Shown piece after piece: positions 1 through 12,510 of a DNA stretch of 64,000 nucleotides. The notes under the pieces were generated by a model. The model saw only the letters and a list, made by a program, of their open reading frames with translations, was not told where the DNA came from and ran no database searches. Made by a program: the position numbers and the translations under genes. The stretch's first letter is position 1, and each line of letters starts with the position of its first letter. Origin of the DNA: Nyssa sinensis (taxonomy: Eukaryota; Streptophyta; Magnoliopsida; Cornales; Nyssaceae); NCBI GenBank assembly GCA_008638375.1, contig CM018052.1:15528450-15592449 (forward strand), written 5' to 3'.

Positions 1-2325
1 ATTCCCCAATATAAATATAGGTCATATAGTCCATCCTTATCTCATATAAATTCAGAGATTTCAGAAATCTCGTCCATATAGAGAGAGGGAGAGAAAAGCC
101 CTAAAATTTCACATTTTCAAGCTGCCAGAACACACATTTCAAGCGGGAATTTGGCTGAACTTCCTTCTGAGAAAGTGTTCAAATCAATGAGTACTATATA
201 CTCACTGAACAGTTTAGACATCCAGAAATTACAGCCTTCTCAGTTTAAGAAAAACTGATTTTAGGTATGATGTAGTGCTAAGCTAGTAATAGATTTAAGT
301 TTTCTTGTATTTTTTCATGTTTTTGGATTGTTTAGGATGTGTATTTGAGATTAGGAACCTACCTAAGAAGTAGTTCCCTTGAAAAGCTTAGAGTTGGTAG
401 TTTAGAGATATATTGTGTTTATTGGTGTATTTGATGATTTATTGCCTTGACTTAGGTGTGTTTCATGGTTAGGATTGTGTTGCTACAATTTTTAAACCTA
501 TATGCATGTTGACACATCTTGTGGTTTGGACCATGTGATGAAATTGTGCTTTAGTGCTTGATGGAATGTTTATGTTCTTTATAAATTGTGGGAATTGTGA
601 GATTTTGACTTGAATAATTGTTGATATGTTTAGTCATGATATATATGTGATGAACATGATATTTTGGTGTTTTAAGTTATGTATTTTGTGGAATAAATGA
701 CATGACTTGAAAAAGGGCACACCATGTATTTGACAAATTGTCACATAGAGTTGCATGATGAGATCATGACATTTTGGCATGGTGAAATTTCTTGGACACA
801 TGGTGTGAGTTGAGCACAAAGTGCTATGCATTATGAGGGTGTAGATCCTCTGGTGAAAAACCCAAAATTGGCCATTGGTACTCGCATGGCATCGAGGTCC
901 GGATCGTAAAGCGAGACATATATTGGTACTTGCATGCAACGGGGAAGAACCGTGAAGCGAGACATGGGTGGCATAGTGTTGCATGTGTGCGTCACACATA
1001 TAGACATTGCATGGCATTGGGGGAAAATGTGATTAAAATCTTGAAATGTACACTTGCACATGCCACGCCCTTAAATTTGTTTCTAGTCTTAGTATTACAT
1101 TATACCAGCAGTTGAGCTGACCCATTCGTGGGCAATATATTTCAGATGAGATCCCGGGTACTTGAGACTTCTTCAAGTCTTGAAGGATGGGAAGACATAG
1201 ACTAAATTGAAGATTTGGCCCTTGGGGCACTTTTTGGATGTATAGGCATACGCCCAATTTATTTTGTTTTGTATTGGAACAAGTTGTAAACTTTAGGCCT
1301 TGGGCCATTTTAATATGCATGAGTTGTGAATCAAATGAATGTATAATGATTGTAGTTTAATATATTTTACATGGATATGTTGGATATGGAGAGTGCATGT
1401 TTTGGTTGGATAGATTTGTGGCCACCGTATAAGAGTGGGTTGTTGGTGAATTTATATTCATACATATTGTGAAAATTAGGTGGAAAAGACTTGGAAAAAA
1501 CAAAGGAAATTATGCCCAAATTTTCGAAAAAACTTGAACACTAGACATGGGCGTAAAACACCCTTAAAATGGTGGGAAAAGATGTCTAAAATGGGGGCTT
1601 AAAAGCTGGGAAAAAATGGCCTGTAAAATGGGTGAAAAAGAGGTTTAAAAGACATGGAAAGAATTTGGAAAAAAATGGAAAACTTTGGAGCAACAAACAG
1701 AGAAAATTGGACTGCTGGACAGAGAAATTTGCTCTCTGTCCGGAACAGTAACTCTAAAAAAAATCAGAAAATCAGACTGAACCAAGCCACTGCCCGCGCG
1801 CGCCTACGCCGCCCCCGCGCCCCGCGCGCGTGCCGCCCACGCCGCTCGCCCCCCCTGCGCGCGCGTGCCTGACATTCCTTGGCCTGTTGCCTTGCTGTCC
1901 TACCTGCTGCTACACCTTGCTGTCCAGCCCTGTTTCACCACCCTCTTGGCCATCTTTTTGAGCCATTTTTGGGCACCTTTTGGGCTATATTTGGACACTA
2001 TTTTGGCCCATGTTTGGTCAATTTTTGGGACATGTTTGGGCCCCCTTTGGGCTAATATTTGACCATCTTTTGACTATATCCTAGGACATTTTGGGGGCAT
2101 CCTAGACATTACTTTAAGGGGGTTTTGGGGGATATTTTAAGGCTATTTTAAGGACCATTTTTAAACGTGATTTAAATTGATTAGAGCTTAATTTTAATCT
2201 TGGGGGAAAATTTGAAAAAGGACAAAGGATATGTCAATTAAAGTTTACTGAATTGTCATTTCTTTTATTTTCTTTTAATTTTCGTTAACTCCCGCCTCGG
2301 GTTCGTGGAAATCCGAGGCGTGACA
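1..2325 (+). repeat. 3' part of a large LTR (copy 1), 5' end outside window
   Basis: The segment ends in GAGGCGTGACA at 2325, like the end of the complete solo LTR at 4601-7948. It shares several blocks with that LTR in the same order: the TGCTAAG block near 270 (6650 there), the paired cgagaca blocks at 876-965, the CACTTGCACATGCCACGCC block near 1050 and the CAGCAGTTGAGCTGACCCATTC block near 1107. About 800 extra bases at roughly 1400-2230, including a CG-rich tract at 1786-1870, are absent from the 4601-7948 copy. It lies against a gag relic, into which it probably inserted. No coding region seen. Confidence 0.65.
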
Positions 2326-2725
2326 TTAGTTGTTTTATATTCTTGTGGTACATACAATAGTTCATATTCTCTTTGTCTCTTTGAGAATGGAGAGTTTTCA
2401 CATAAGGGGGTGTGATTACTTTATCTTGAATCCATAATTGCACTATTACTCCCATAATTTCCATACTACATGGGAACGATGGTAGTTCCTCTTCGCTCAT
2501 TTGCTCCTCGGCCTATACCCTTTTTGGAAAGAGGGTTGAGGGAAGTCCACTAAAGATACATCAACGCCTCTTCGGTGGCCACATCTTCGCTGGATAATTG
2601 AGTTATCTTGGTTAAGGCTAACATAGTGATCCGTTTGTCCATTTAAAAGAACTTCGCGTAAAACTTCTTCACCATGTCATCCCATTTAGGAACTGAATTG
2701 GCTGGGAGGTTGGCATACCAGGTGA
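2326..2725 (-). pseudogene. Ty3/gypsy gag relic
   Basis: Read on the minus strand, the right part encodes a retrotransposon gag core (WYANLPANSVPKWDDMVKKF, then YAKFF, a stop, and MDKRITMLALTKITQLSSED). The left part encodes a gag C-terminal segment with a Cys-His motif (NYCMYHKN). The two parts are in the order expected of one gag gene, with stop codons between them. The large LTR ending at 2325 cuts it off. Gag would form the virus-like particle of an LTR retrotransposon. The zinc-knuckle end differs from the Ret1-Ret3 gags in this window, so this comes from another Ty3 lineage. It is not functional. Confidence 0.55.
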
Positions 2726-4600
2726 AATGTGCCCCTTTCTATATTTAGGCTTTTTCGGAACTTAGTTATCCTTTCTGTAGCTTATTTTAGGTCTAGGGGA
2801 GATTTTGTAATTTTTCACTTTCACGCAAGACCATGTTCGGGTACCCAGATGCTCAATTTGACCTTACTGTTAGGTTCAGAGTGTCTAAAAATATTAAATA
2901 TGCCCCTTTCTATATTTTCTCTGTCTGTCCCATACAACACAGAAGGCAGTTTGGAAATTTTACAGTTTTATGTATATGTATTTTTAGTACTTTTTTTATG
3001 AAACGAACCCCACTGTTGAGTTCGAAACGTCAAAAAATATTAAGGTAGGTACTTTTGCAGTCATCGTGGAAGCTTAATTAACACATTAGGACACAATTTG
3101 AAATTATCCATAGTTATGAAAATCGGATCGGACGATGAACCAGTGAAGAGGCCGGTTCACGGTTCACTAGTTCAACTGGTTTTATAATTAATATATTAAA
3201 AAATACATAAATAACAAGAAAAATATATACTTTTTATTATCTAGTGATAACTAACAAAATATAAGCATAATCATTGAAATTATCTTAATGTATAAGTTTA
3301 ATATATTTGTATATATAACAAAAATACATGCAATAATATCTTATTTTATACCAAATTTCATCATTTAATCATCAAATATAAGAATTTTTGTAAGAAAAAA
3401 AAATTATAGGTAATAAAAAAGCAAAAGATAGTTCAACCGATTTTTTTAAAAAAACTGGCTGGTTCACTCAATTTTTTTAAAAATTGGCCAGTTCAACCGA
3501 TTTTTTCCAATTCCTTAACAAAAATGGTATATTAATCGAACCGAATCGATTTTATGCTCGGTTCTCGGTTCAACTAATTGAACCGGTCGGTTCGGTCTGG
3601 TTCTGATAACTATAGAATTATCCTAGTTTGTCCGTTCATATTTTTTAGAGTCTAGTTTCCTAAATCAGACTCTGCCATTGAGTCCAGAACACCCAAAAAC
3701 ATTGGGTTAAACTCTTCTTGCATTTTAATTGGCCTTCATTTGACCACTTTTTGGCTTAAAGGAATTTTGGTAATTTTTCTTAATTTGAAAAGGATTTAAA
3801 ATTAATTTTTTATTATTTTTCTGGGGCTAAGTGTGATTTCTAAAAAATTTTGGGGTCGGTTCATAAATAAAAATAACTTTAGTTCGGTAATTAGGGTTTA
3901 CTGTTAAACCCTTTGAATTTTCCTAAAAAGCCAACCAATTCAATCCTAAGCAAATGAACCATCTCAAAAACCCTATGTGAGCACAGGCGCTAGAAAAATT
4001 TAGACATGGCTTTTACAGTCTGCTCCCTCAAAGTGAGAGAGGAACATGCCCTCTTTTTTGGAATGGGATGTATATGAATACACAAAGAAATTGCCAGCTT
4101 GTTTTAGGCTAAATAACAAGCAAACCTGATACAATCCATGAAGAATATATATAAAAAGAATAGCAAAGAAAAACTAAAATTACATTGCTTTAATCCTATT
4201 TACATTCTAAAGCCCTTGACGTAGGTTAAAATAAAGTAAAGCAAAACTGATCTACGATGAACCAAAGAAATTTGAATTCGAGAGCTCAGGTACAAGATGG
4301 GAAGGCGTTAGGCATCCATCCCGCCCAATCTGAATAGACTGGCTTCAAGTGTTCATCCACAAGGCTTAATATTCCATGACATAAACAAGGTGAAGAGTGA
4401 GTATACAGAATTAATGATAGGAATGACATGAACGAATAAAAATACATCCAACAAATAAGTAACTTGAGCCAAAAGAAGTGGAGAGAGAGATTGGCATGAA
4501 TGAAATAATAAAAAGGTTATAATGAGAGAGATAGGATGTAAGAAAAAGACATAAAGTAATTAACTTAAAAGAAAAAGAATAGACTTGGGCCTATGAGGCG
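2726..4600. other. Non-coding stretch with decayed repeat material
   Basis: No gene seen. A block starting GCCCCTTTCTATATTT occurs twice (about 2730 and 2900). Read on the minus strand, 3640-3690 resembles the middle of the large LTR family (compare TTCTGGACTCAATGGTAGAG near 6415), so this may be a decayed antisense LTR copy that continues beyond the solo LTR at 4601. A terminal-inverted-repeat element is at 3110-3615. Confidence 0.35.
3110..3615. mobile_element. Non-autonomous TIR DNA transposon (hAT-like), about 506 bp
   Basis: The ends are inverted repeats: ATAGTTATGAAAATCGG on the left, and CTATAGTTATCAGAACC reading inward from the right. AATTATCC flanks both sides as an 8-bp target duplication. 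Subterminal regions are full of GGTTCA/GAACCGG-type repeats in opposite orientation, like the elements at 14205-14998 and 30517-31771. There is no transposase ORF. Eight-base duplications suggest the hAT superfamily. Confidence 0.6.
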
Positions 4601-4646
4601 TGTAATAACCTGAAATTTTTTTTTCTTTTTTGTGTAAAAATTTTTA

Positions 4647-4686
<40 letters not shown>

Positions 4687-7600
4687 GAAATGTGTATAGG
4701 TATATATATGTGTATAATTATATATATGTGCATATATATATAAATATGAATCTGGTTGTGAGTGTGTGCACGTGGTTGTACATATATATATATATATATA
4801 TATGTCAGATCAGGGTGCCGTGTGTGTGTGTGTGCAGTGTGGTGGGTGTGTGATTGAGTGTAAAACACTCCAAGGGGCATGGTGAGGTATGGTATGTGTA
4901 AGTGAATGGTTGGAAGTGTGTGAGTGTGGTCTGTATGTATGTATGTGTGGAGAGGGTTGAGAGAGGCAGACCGAGTCGTGAGATTAGAGAGAGAGAAAGA
5001 GAGAAAGTGAAGAGAGAGAGAGTGTGTGTGATATGTGTGTGCAGATTTAGTTGGAAAAGGAAGCAGAGGGAGAGACCAAGTGACGGGCTGTGAGGTTAAG
5101 AAACCAGAAGCCGAACCAAGAAGGAGAGGAGAACAGTGGTTGGGGCTGCGCCAGAAAAACCCAAAAAATTTGGTGAGTTATTCCGACTTTTGTTTTTTTA
5201 ATTTCAGAGCATGATATTTTAGTCTAATTGTAGAATTTTGTAGTGTGTAAAGTGTGAATTATTTTGCAAGAAAAATCACTTGAAGGGGTGTAGAAATGAG
5301 AGAGAACAAAAGAGTTGCAGGTGGGGTTGATAATCGGTTGCCTAGGGAATTTTGTTTAACAGCTTGGTTTTGATGAGGAGGAATTGTTCCTCCATTTTGC
5401 AGAAACGGGTTGGGATTAAAATGGAGGTTGGACAGTGACTTAACAGTCACGAAATTGAGAAAAGAGAGCCGACCGGAGAGTTGACCGAGGGGTTTGACCC
5501 TCTATTCGTGATAATCTAATAGTTTAAATCCAAAACCGAGCCTACGAATGAAATCCTTGAGAAAAATCGAAGAGAACCACATTTAAAAACCAGTGAAAAA
5601 TGGCCAAAAAATTCTCGTCGGCGTCGGAAACCCTCTGAAAAACTACCTAAAAAATGGGGAAGAAGACACTGTGCAGTCGGGTCGGGTCTGGTCCGGGTCT
5701 CGGGTCGGTCTGAGTTCGACCCACCCCTGCCACGTGTCAACCTGGTGTTTTAAATTAAAATGGGGATTGGGACTATTTGGCTACAGAGTTAATAAATTAA
5801 AATTGGAATTAAATTGAAATTAGGGATATCCTATCCCTGTTTTGGGGTTAGCCTCTGTTTGGCTATCCGAATTAGGAATAAGGAATTTGGAAATTACGAA
5901 TTGATCCTTGTACTTTTTGGAAATTAAGTTTGACCCCCACGATTTTCGAAAATCTAACTTTGACCCCAGAACTTTTAAGAAATTACAATCTGACCCCCTT
6001 GAATAAAATATTAAAATTAATTTAATTAATTAAATTATTTAAATATCACAAAATGGTCCGGAGTCCAAATGGGACAAGTCATTAGTGTATTTTGAGTATT
6101 TAGACCATTCTGAGGCCAATGGTGAGCTCCGTTTTGTGAGACGGAGTCCCAAAAAAATAAAAGACCCGTAATAACATTAAAAATTACCAAAATGCCCCTG
6201 AGTTGGAACGCGGTCAAACGAACTCTGAATTAAGTAAAAAAATAGTAGAATTTTATTATCTCGACCATTCTGGACTCAAATGTAGAGTCAAATTTATGAA
6301 AATAGCTCTCGAGATGTAAGGACCCGTAAAAAGTACAAAATGACCGTTTTGCCCTTTTTAGCTCGGATGTCCAAATTGAGTTCCATGAAAGCCTAAACCT
6401 ACTTTATTCGACGTTCTGGACTCAATGGTAGAGTTTATTTTAGAAAAATAGAAACTAAGAAAATAAAGACATAACATTTGATGAATAGCATAATTTAAGT
6501 AGCAATTGAACTGAGTTATATTTCATGATTTTAGGAACACGGAAAGGCAAGGAGAAGGTGGTCTGACCTTCTGTATTTTCATTGTAGTTCTGCTACACTA
6601 CGAGTATGTCTTCCTGAGTTGAGACTGACCCATCAGGTATGGTGTATTGTGCTAAGTAAGGAATAGAATTAAGTTTAGGAATGATTTGCATATTGATTGA
6701 ATGAATCATATAATTATTTGTTTGATGTTAGAAAATCACATAAGGAATATTGTTTTAAAAAGAAATCTTGAGTTGATTGTTTATGTTGCTTATGTGTTTC
6801 TCGTTGCTCCATGGAGATATGATTTATTCTATGTGCTGGTGTTATACGTGATTTATGTTCTTGATGAGTTGTTAAGATGGTAAATACGTGACTTGAGTAT
6901 GTGTTTACGTGATTTTGTATTACATACATTCATGTGGAAGAGGATTATCATTCAGATGCTGTAGTTGCTTTAAGTGGAATACATTGTTTAAAAGCATGCT
7001 CCATGTGTTGGTAAATTGCTTATCTGAGATTGTGTTATTGCATAGTGGAATCAAAGCATATTGGCATAGTGTGATGCATTGAAAGCATAGTGTGGGTTGA
7101 GCACGTAGTGCTAAGCATGGTACTCAGCTTCCATCGGATGTGTTCCGAAAATGAGACATGGTACTCAGCTTCCATCGGATGTGTTCCCAAAATGAGACAT
7201 GGTACTCAGCTTCCATTGGATGTGTTTCGAAAACAAGACATGGACATGGCATAGAGTTGACATGGTTGTGGCATAAAGTTGGCATGGTTGTGGCATAGAG
7301 TTTGTGTGGGTGTTTCATGGGCATTGTCACTACATTGCATGGATAACTTGGATGTCATGTGGATTATTGCTATTACATGGTATGGATGATTTGGAAGGCA
7401 TGCGGATTATTGTTATCACACTGCATGGATGATTTAGAGTGCATGTAGAGATAACTGTACACTTGCACATGCCACGCCTTAAATTATATTAATGAGTTAG
7501 ATGGCATGTAGATTATTGCTAGTACGTTGTATGGATGATATTGAACAATATGTAGAAATAATTGTACACTTGCACATGCCACGCCTTTAATTTTGTTCCT

Positions 7601-7948
7601 TGCATTAGCATTATATCATACCAGCAGTTGAGCTGACCCATTCATGGGATAACTCCCCACAGATGACGTTCCCAGCACTCGAGACTTGAGGAAGTCTTGT
7701 AGAGTGGAGGAGACATGAGCTTAGGATGATCTTAGCCCTTGGGAGCATATTTTGAGATGTATTGATATTGTATAAAGGCTTAAGCTCGAATGACATGTTG
7801 AATGTTTTTATTGATTGTGCTTTACATGGATATACATTGAAGGAAATGAATGTAAGTTTTGAGTTGAATCCGTTAGATTGTCCTTTATTTTATTTTCTTT
7901 TAGTTTTGTTACTCGCGCCTGGGGTTTGCGAGAATTCGAGGCGTGACA
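4601..7948 (+). mobile_element. Solo LTR (3348 bp) of a large-LTR retrotransposon
   Basis: It begins TGTAATAACC and ends GAGGCGTGACA (TG...CA) and is flanked by AGGCG at 4596-4600 and 7949-7953, the 5-bp duplication expected of LTR element insertion. No internal coding region or second LTR adjoins it, so it is a solo LTR left by LTR-LTR recombination. It contains an ATT microsatellite (about 4650-4682), a TA tract (about 4777-4802), a GA-rich leader near 4980-5020, a splice-donor-like GTGAGT at 5173, three copies of a roughly 46-bp unit at 7115-7245 and a duplicated CACTTGCACATGCCACGCC block. The termini resemble those of large Del/Tekay-type chromovirus LTRs, which is inference only. Confidence 0.85.
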
Positions 7949-7953
7949 AGGCG

Positions 7954-9165
7954 TCTTACATATCCATTCAGAGAATGAAATCAGAGCCAACATAGTTCTC
8001 TAATTTAATTTATTCTATCAAGAGTGATAGGATAAATTAAATTAGGAAAATGGAGAATATGAGAGTTTTAGGGTGCGTACCTGATTGTTTGTGTTGAATC
8101 AGACAAAGCTTGAGCTTGAACTCTTTGGATTCAATTTTTAATGGTGTAGAACTTCGTCTTCAATAAATTAGAATTCTTACTTGTGTAGAACAAGGTTTCA
8201 AGAAAGATGAAAGAAGAAATATGGAGAACTATTACAACAACACCTGCCTTATGATGTGGAACCCTCTATCTTTCAACCTTGAATCTCGTAACCCCCAATT
8301 ATGGTGGCCAATAGGTCTTATTTATAGGAAAAAAGTAAGGAGGTTTGATCCACGGGCTCACAATAAATCCTATGAATGAATGGCCAAGATTAATGCTTAA
8401 TATGAAATCAATTAGAAATATAGATTATATTGTGCACAAATTTAGGGCAAATCCCTTGAAATAAGGAAGGAAGGGAGTTTGGAAAGTCTTTGGTGGATAA
8501 ACCTATATTTACTAAATCGCTTCTAATTTGGTAGAGAATTTAGGGACAAATAAATTACAAAAATTTCAACAAGGTACAAAAAAGTCAAAATTGTCCCTAA
8601 GGACCAAAATTACCAAATTAACCTTATGTGGGTAAAATGACATGAAAATTACATGTATGCCCATGAATGGCCAAAATAACCTACATGGGATAGGAATATT
8701 CTATAATTACCAAAATACCCTACAAATGGCAAAATAGCTTCAATATTATAGAAATACCCCTAGAAGTTAGGAAACCTCTAGTATTTACCAAAATGTCCTT
8801 AGTGGGCATTATGAACAAGATGTCAAAAATACCCTCTATAGGAAAAATGATGAAAATGCCATTTTTGGGCGAAATGACCAAAATGCTTTCTATGGACAAA
8901 ATGACCAAAATGTAGAAAATGCCTTCTATGGACAAAATGACGAAAATGCCCTCTATGGGAGAAATTACCAAAATTTCCTCTATGGAAAAAATGACCAAAA
9001 TGTTAAAAATGCCCTCTATGAAAAAAATGACAAAAATGCCCTCTATGGGCAAAATGAGAAATTACTAAAATACTCCTAAATGGGACATATTATAGCAACT
9101 TACCAATAATGGCAAAACCAACTTTATTCAGTTAAGAGTCTCAAAATAAGGTGTCTACACCTTCA
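7954..9165 (-). repeat. Decayed repeat with 27-bp minisatellite
   Basis: This is the right flank of the target into which the solo LTR inserted. The joined flanks (4580-4600 plus 7954 onward) match the uninterrupted relative at about 50648 onward. It contains a 21-bp-arm palindrome at 8000-8045. At about 8790-9060 there is a tandem array whose 27-bp unit resembles AAATGACCAAAATGCCC plus a variable ten bases. Because 27 is a multiple of three, long open frames appear by chance; they are not genes. The block ends GTGTCTACACCTTC at about 9165, as does a related copy near 54026. Confidence 0.6.
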
Positions 9166-10336
9166 AAGCCGACCAAACCAAGTCGGTCCAATACTTTAGT
9201 GGGGTGTTAGTGTGACGTCAGCACCCATTTAATTAAAACGACGTTATATTACTAACCTTAGATTCTTTTTAACATGGGTTAAACCTAACCCGATTCAACC
9301 CGACCCGAACTAGACTGTTCATCATCTTCCTCGCGCGACCGCTACGATAGCCCTGAAAACCCTAGGATTTTTCTTGCCTATTTCATCTATTTCTGGACTT
9401 CTTCTTAGTTTTGTTTCGATTCTAAACTAATCTTGGGAGTATAAAGATCGATTTAGGGTTTCAGATTGAGCTAGAAAGCTCATCCACTGTCCATGGCGGT
9501 TCTGAATATTTCCTATTGACTTGCTCATTTCTCCACCAAATCATGTGGGGATTGGCCTTTGGTGCTCCCAACAACATGAGGTTTCATTCTCCATTCAAGA
9601 ATTCAAGTTTAGGACTCAGTTTCTAAGGTTGAGTTTTGGAACTGAAACCTGTAACTCGTGATTTGGAGCACTTCTTTTGAGATTTTTTATCGTGGACCGA
9701 TGGTTTCATAACTCTCATGAGGTCTAGTTTCAGTCCCAACTAACCAATTTTAGTTTGGTTTAAGTCGAATCAGACCCAATTTCTTAGTGGTTCATTAATG
9801 GCGGTTTGGGTTTCCTACCATTTTTGGGTCCCTTTTAACTTCATTTTCTTCCCTAAATATCCTTATAGTTAATAAAAACTACAATAAGAATTAAAAGGGA
9901 TAGCTTGAGACCTTGCTTGTGCCTTATGAAGATTTTTCTGATTTTCTCTCTTTCTAAGTCCCTTTCTTCTACGCGCAGCTCTCTTCAGTTCATTCTTCTT
10001 GTTCCACACCCATTTCCTTGTTCATGTGTTAATCCTCTACGTCTTGACTTCTCTTTTCCTTCTCAATCTTTCCTCCTCAATTTTTATATTTTTTTTCTCT
10101 CTCTCTTTCTCTCTCTTTGCTACTACCATTAGCCTTTCAGGTCCTACATGTGGGCACCACCCCCTTTTGAGCTTCCTTTATAAGCCTTCTTTTTTGCTTC
10201 ATGGGTAAGGAAGGCTGCCACTCTTCCTCTCCAATCCCATGCTCCTACCTAGGTACACACATACATGCACTCATGTGCTATCACACATACACAGGTTTAC
10301 ACACATAGTGTGTGTATTTTTATATACATACAACTG

Positions 10337-10369
<33 letters not shown>

Positions 10370-12217
10370 ATCTATACATACATTCATATATATATATATA
10401 TGTATGTGTGTGTATGTATGTATATATATATGTCCACTTATGCACACTTCTCACATTCGTACACACACATATATGTGTGTGTATATATATATACACCAAT
10501 ATACAACTAACCTTATATATTTATGTATTTTCATTCTATGTATATATCTATACATATACCTGTATACACACTTGTATATGTACCTAAGTCTCACTTATCA
10601 TGTGTAGGTCATATGATCCATAATATGGTTTTATAACTTTCTTTTGGCTTTCCCAATACTTTTTGAATTTATTTCATATTTCCTTATTTTCCATAATTGT
10701 TAAATTATATTTTTATTTAATAATTTATTTAATATTTGATATAATATTTTGCCGCTTTCTTAAGTTAATGATCTATTGATCATTTAACTGTCACTCTTGC
10801 CAACCTAGATTAGGTCAATTTGACTCAAGGTTAGGTTTGATTTTGACCCCACTTTGGGGGTTGGCTTAAATAGGGTTATGGCCTATTATAGGATTGGGTT
10901 AGTTTCTAACCCTAATTTGGGTCATACTGTTGCTTTGTGTTCAAAGTATTTCCAAAAATTGCCTTTTGGAGCTTTAGTATCAATTTCTTATAAGGGCTTC
11001 ATCTCCTCGAGGGCGTTTAGTGATGAACCGTGAGGTCCTGATGCCCTTTTTGTGCATTACAGATGCCTTAACTTATGAGGGCCATAATCTAATTTTTGAG
11101 CATGTTCCCTTGTTATCCTTCTTTTTTGTCAATGTTTTTTCAAGCTCGTCCTTTACGCACGTACTCGTACCACACTAGTCATTTCCTCGCTCTTGCACAA
11201 GCATAATGGTACTAAGACTTGTTTTATTAAACACTTTATTTGAACTTTGTATGCACATGCTAAAACCCATATTTGATGTTAGTTTGTATTTTAGACCTTT
11301 AGACCAATCAAACCAAGGTTTAGTCCTCATATTTTTGTTTCAATGAATAAGACATTGACTCTTCTCAGTCTATAGTGATTTAAGTTTGTTCATTGAGCCA
11401 TTTTCTTCAGGTCAAACTCTTTTAACTTTATAAAGGACTTACAATACTTAACCAAAATGTTTGCAACATCAAAACCTATTTGATTTTAACAATATGATGA
11501 ATAATATACAACACAAGAAAAAATCCTAAAATTTAAGAGGGTCATGGCCGTGTGTGTCCCCTCTCTCAACCCTTATATGGCAGTATCCTAAGAATCAAGA
11601 AGAGTCTCTTTGAAGCAGTTCTATATATAGCTAGTTTGATGGAATTATCACTTCTATGTGGCTGTGTATGGAATGAGTTTTCTTTGTTTTACTTTGTTGT
11701 GTTTTATAAAAACTTATGGGAAACCTGCTAAGTAGATAGTGTCTATCAGTGCAATCCCTGTAGCTTTAACGGACTAGATCAATTGACGGTACTGATACAG
11801 AAAATAGAGTACCCAAGATAGAGTTTTTCCTTTGTTTTATGCTTTTTATTTTTTAAAGATGATAAACAACCAACAGCTGGAACATACCTTATCAGACAAA
11901 CTAGTCATATTTATTTTTTTCACTTTTATATCTTATTTACTCGATTGTATAATTTAATTGATCCATCAATATACTCACTTACGAGGTTACTATATTATTC
12001 AAGATTGAAACACCAGCTCAAAATACAATTATTTTATTCTGAGGGCTATGTACTGACTCAAATTGTATCAATTTTTGAGAACTTCTATATCATAGAATCT
12101 ACTATAGTAGAAATCCTTATTTTGGCCCAGGATTGGCATGGCTATACATTCGCACAATTGGAAGACCAATAACTATTTTATCTATCAGAGGAATTCATAC
12201 ATACACTTAATAAGGGT
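9166..12217. other. Non-coding AT-rich region with microsatellites
   Basis: No gene seen. Around 9280-9310 (AACCCGATTCAACCCGACCC) the minus strand recalls the GGGTCGGGTCTGG-type stretch of the large LTR family. At 10255-10590 there is mixed TA, TG, TATG and TACA microsatellite, and 10080-10130 is CT-rich. Together these suggest a decayed antisense copy of the large LTR family. The part 10640-12217 holds no recognisable feature; its right end would be the 3' flank of the phospholipase pseudogene. Confidence 0.4.
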
Positions 12218-12510
12218 TCAAGTTTTTAATTCATAACTCTCATGCTTCTCAAGTGGATGGGCATACACTTCTCCAGTAGGTGAAGGTATGTCTTCTAGGA
12301 CTCTTTTAGGTTTAACCCATCTACCATGTGCATTGCGTACAAGTCCCTTGTTTCCCAATTGGTACCAACCTTGTGGAATCCTCAACTCATCCAAAAGCAT
12401 ATCACAAGATTTGTTCACCAAGGCAATATCCCTTCGAGCGTTTAACCGAAATGTTGAATTGGTACTAATTAGCCCATCTACGAGATGAATGTAAGTCTCA
12501 AGGCTATGAA
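12218..12510 (-). pseudogene. DAD1-like phospholipase A1 pseudogene, C-terminal segment
   Basis: Minus-strand reading gives HSLETYIHLVDG, then VNKSCDMLLDELRIPQGWYQ, NKGLVRNAHGRWVKP and EDIPSP, ending at a TGA at 12218-12220. This is the conserved C-terminus of class I plastidial phospholipase A1 (DAD1/PLA1-I lipase_3 family), enzymes that release fatty acids from chloroplast galactolipids and phospholipids and feed jasmonate synthesis. The segment is about 96 codons and has no internal stop. It is separated from the middle of the gene by the solo LTR at 12511-16681; the last five bases (12506-12510, ATGAA) are one copy of that LTR's target duplication. Confidence 0.9.

Noticed and set aside
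3110..3615. GGTTCAACCGG-type repeats considered as a regulatory palindrome array
   Set aside because: The 8-bp duplication and inverted ends show that they are the subterminal repeats of a DNA transposon.
5593..5817. Overlapping 74-codon frames on both strands near 5516-5817
   Set aside because: They lie inside the solo LTR; no conserved domain and no counterpart in the second solo LTR.
8720..9052. Minus-strand frame rich in EGIFVI repeats
   Set aside because: Artefact of the 27-bp minisatellite; the same holds at 51548-51946 and 53675-53942.
10239..10607. Tyr/Cys/Ile-rich open frames in three phases
   Set aside because: They come from TA/TG microsatellite DNA.
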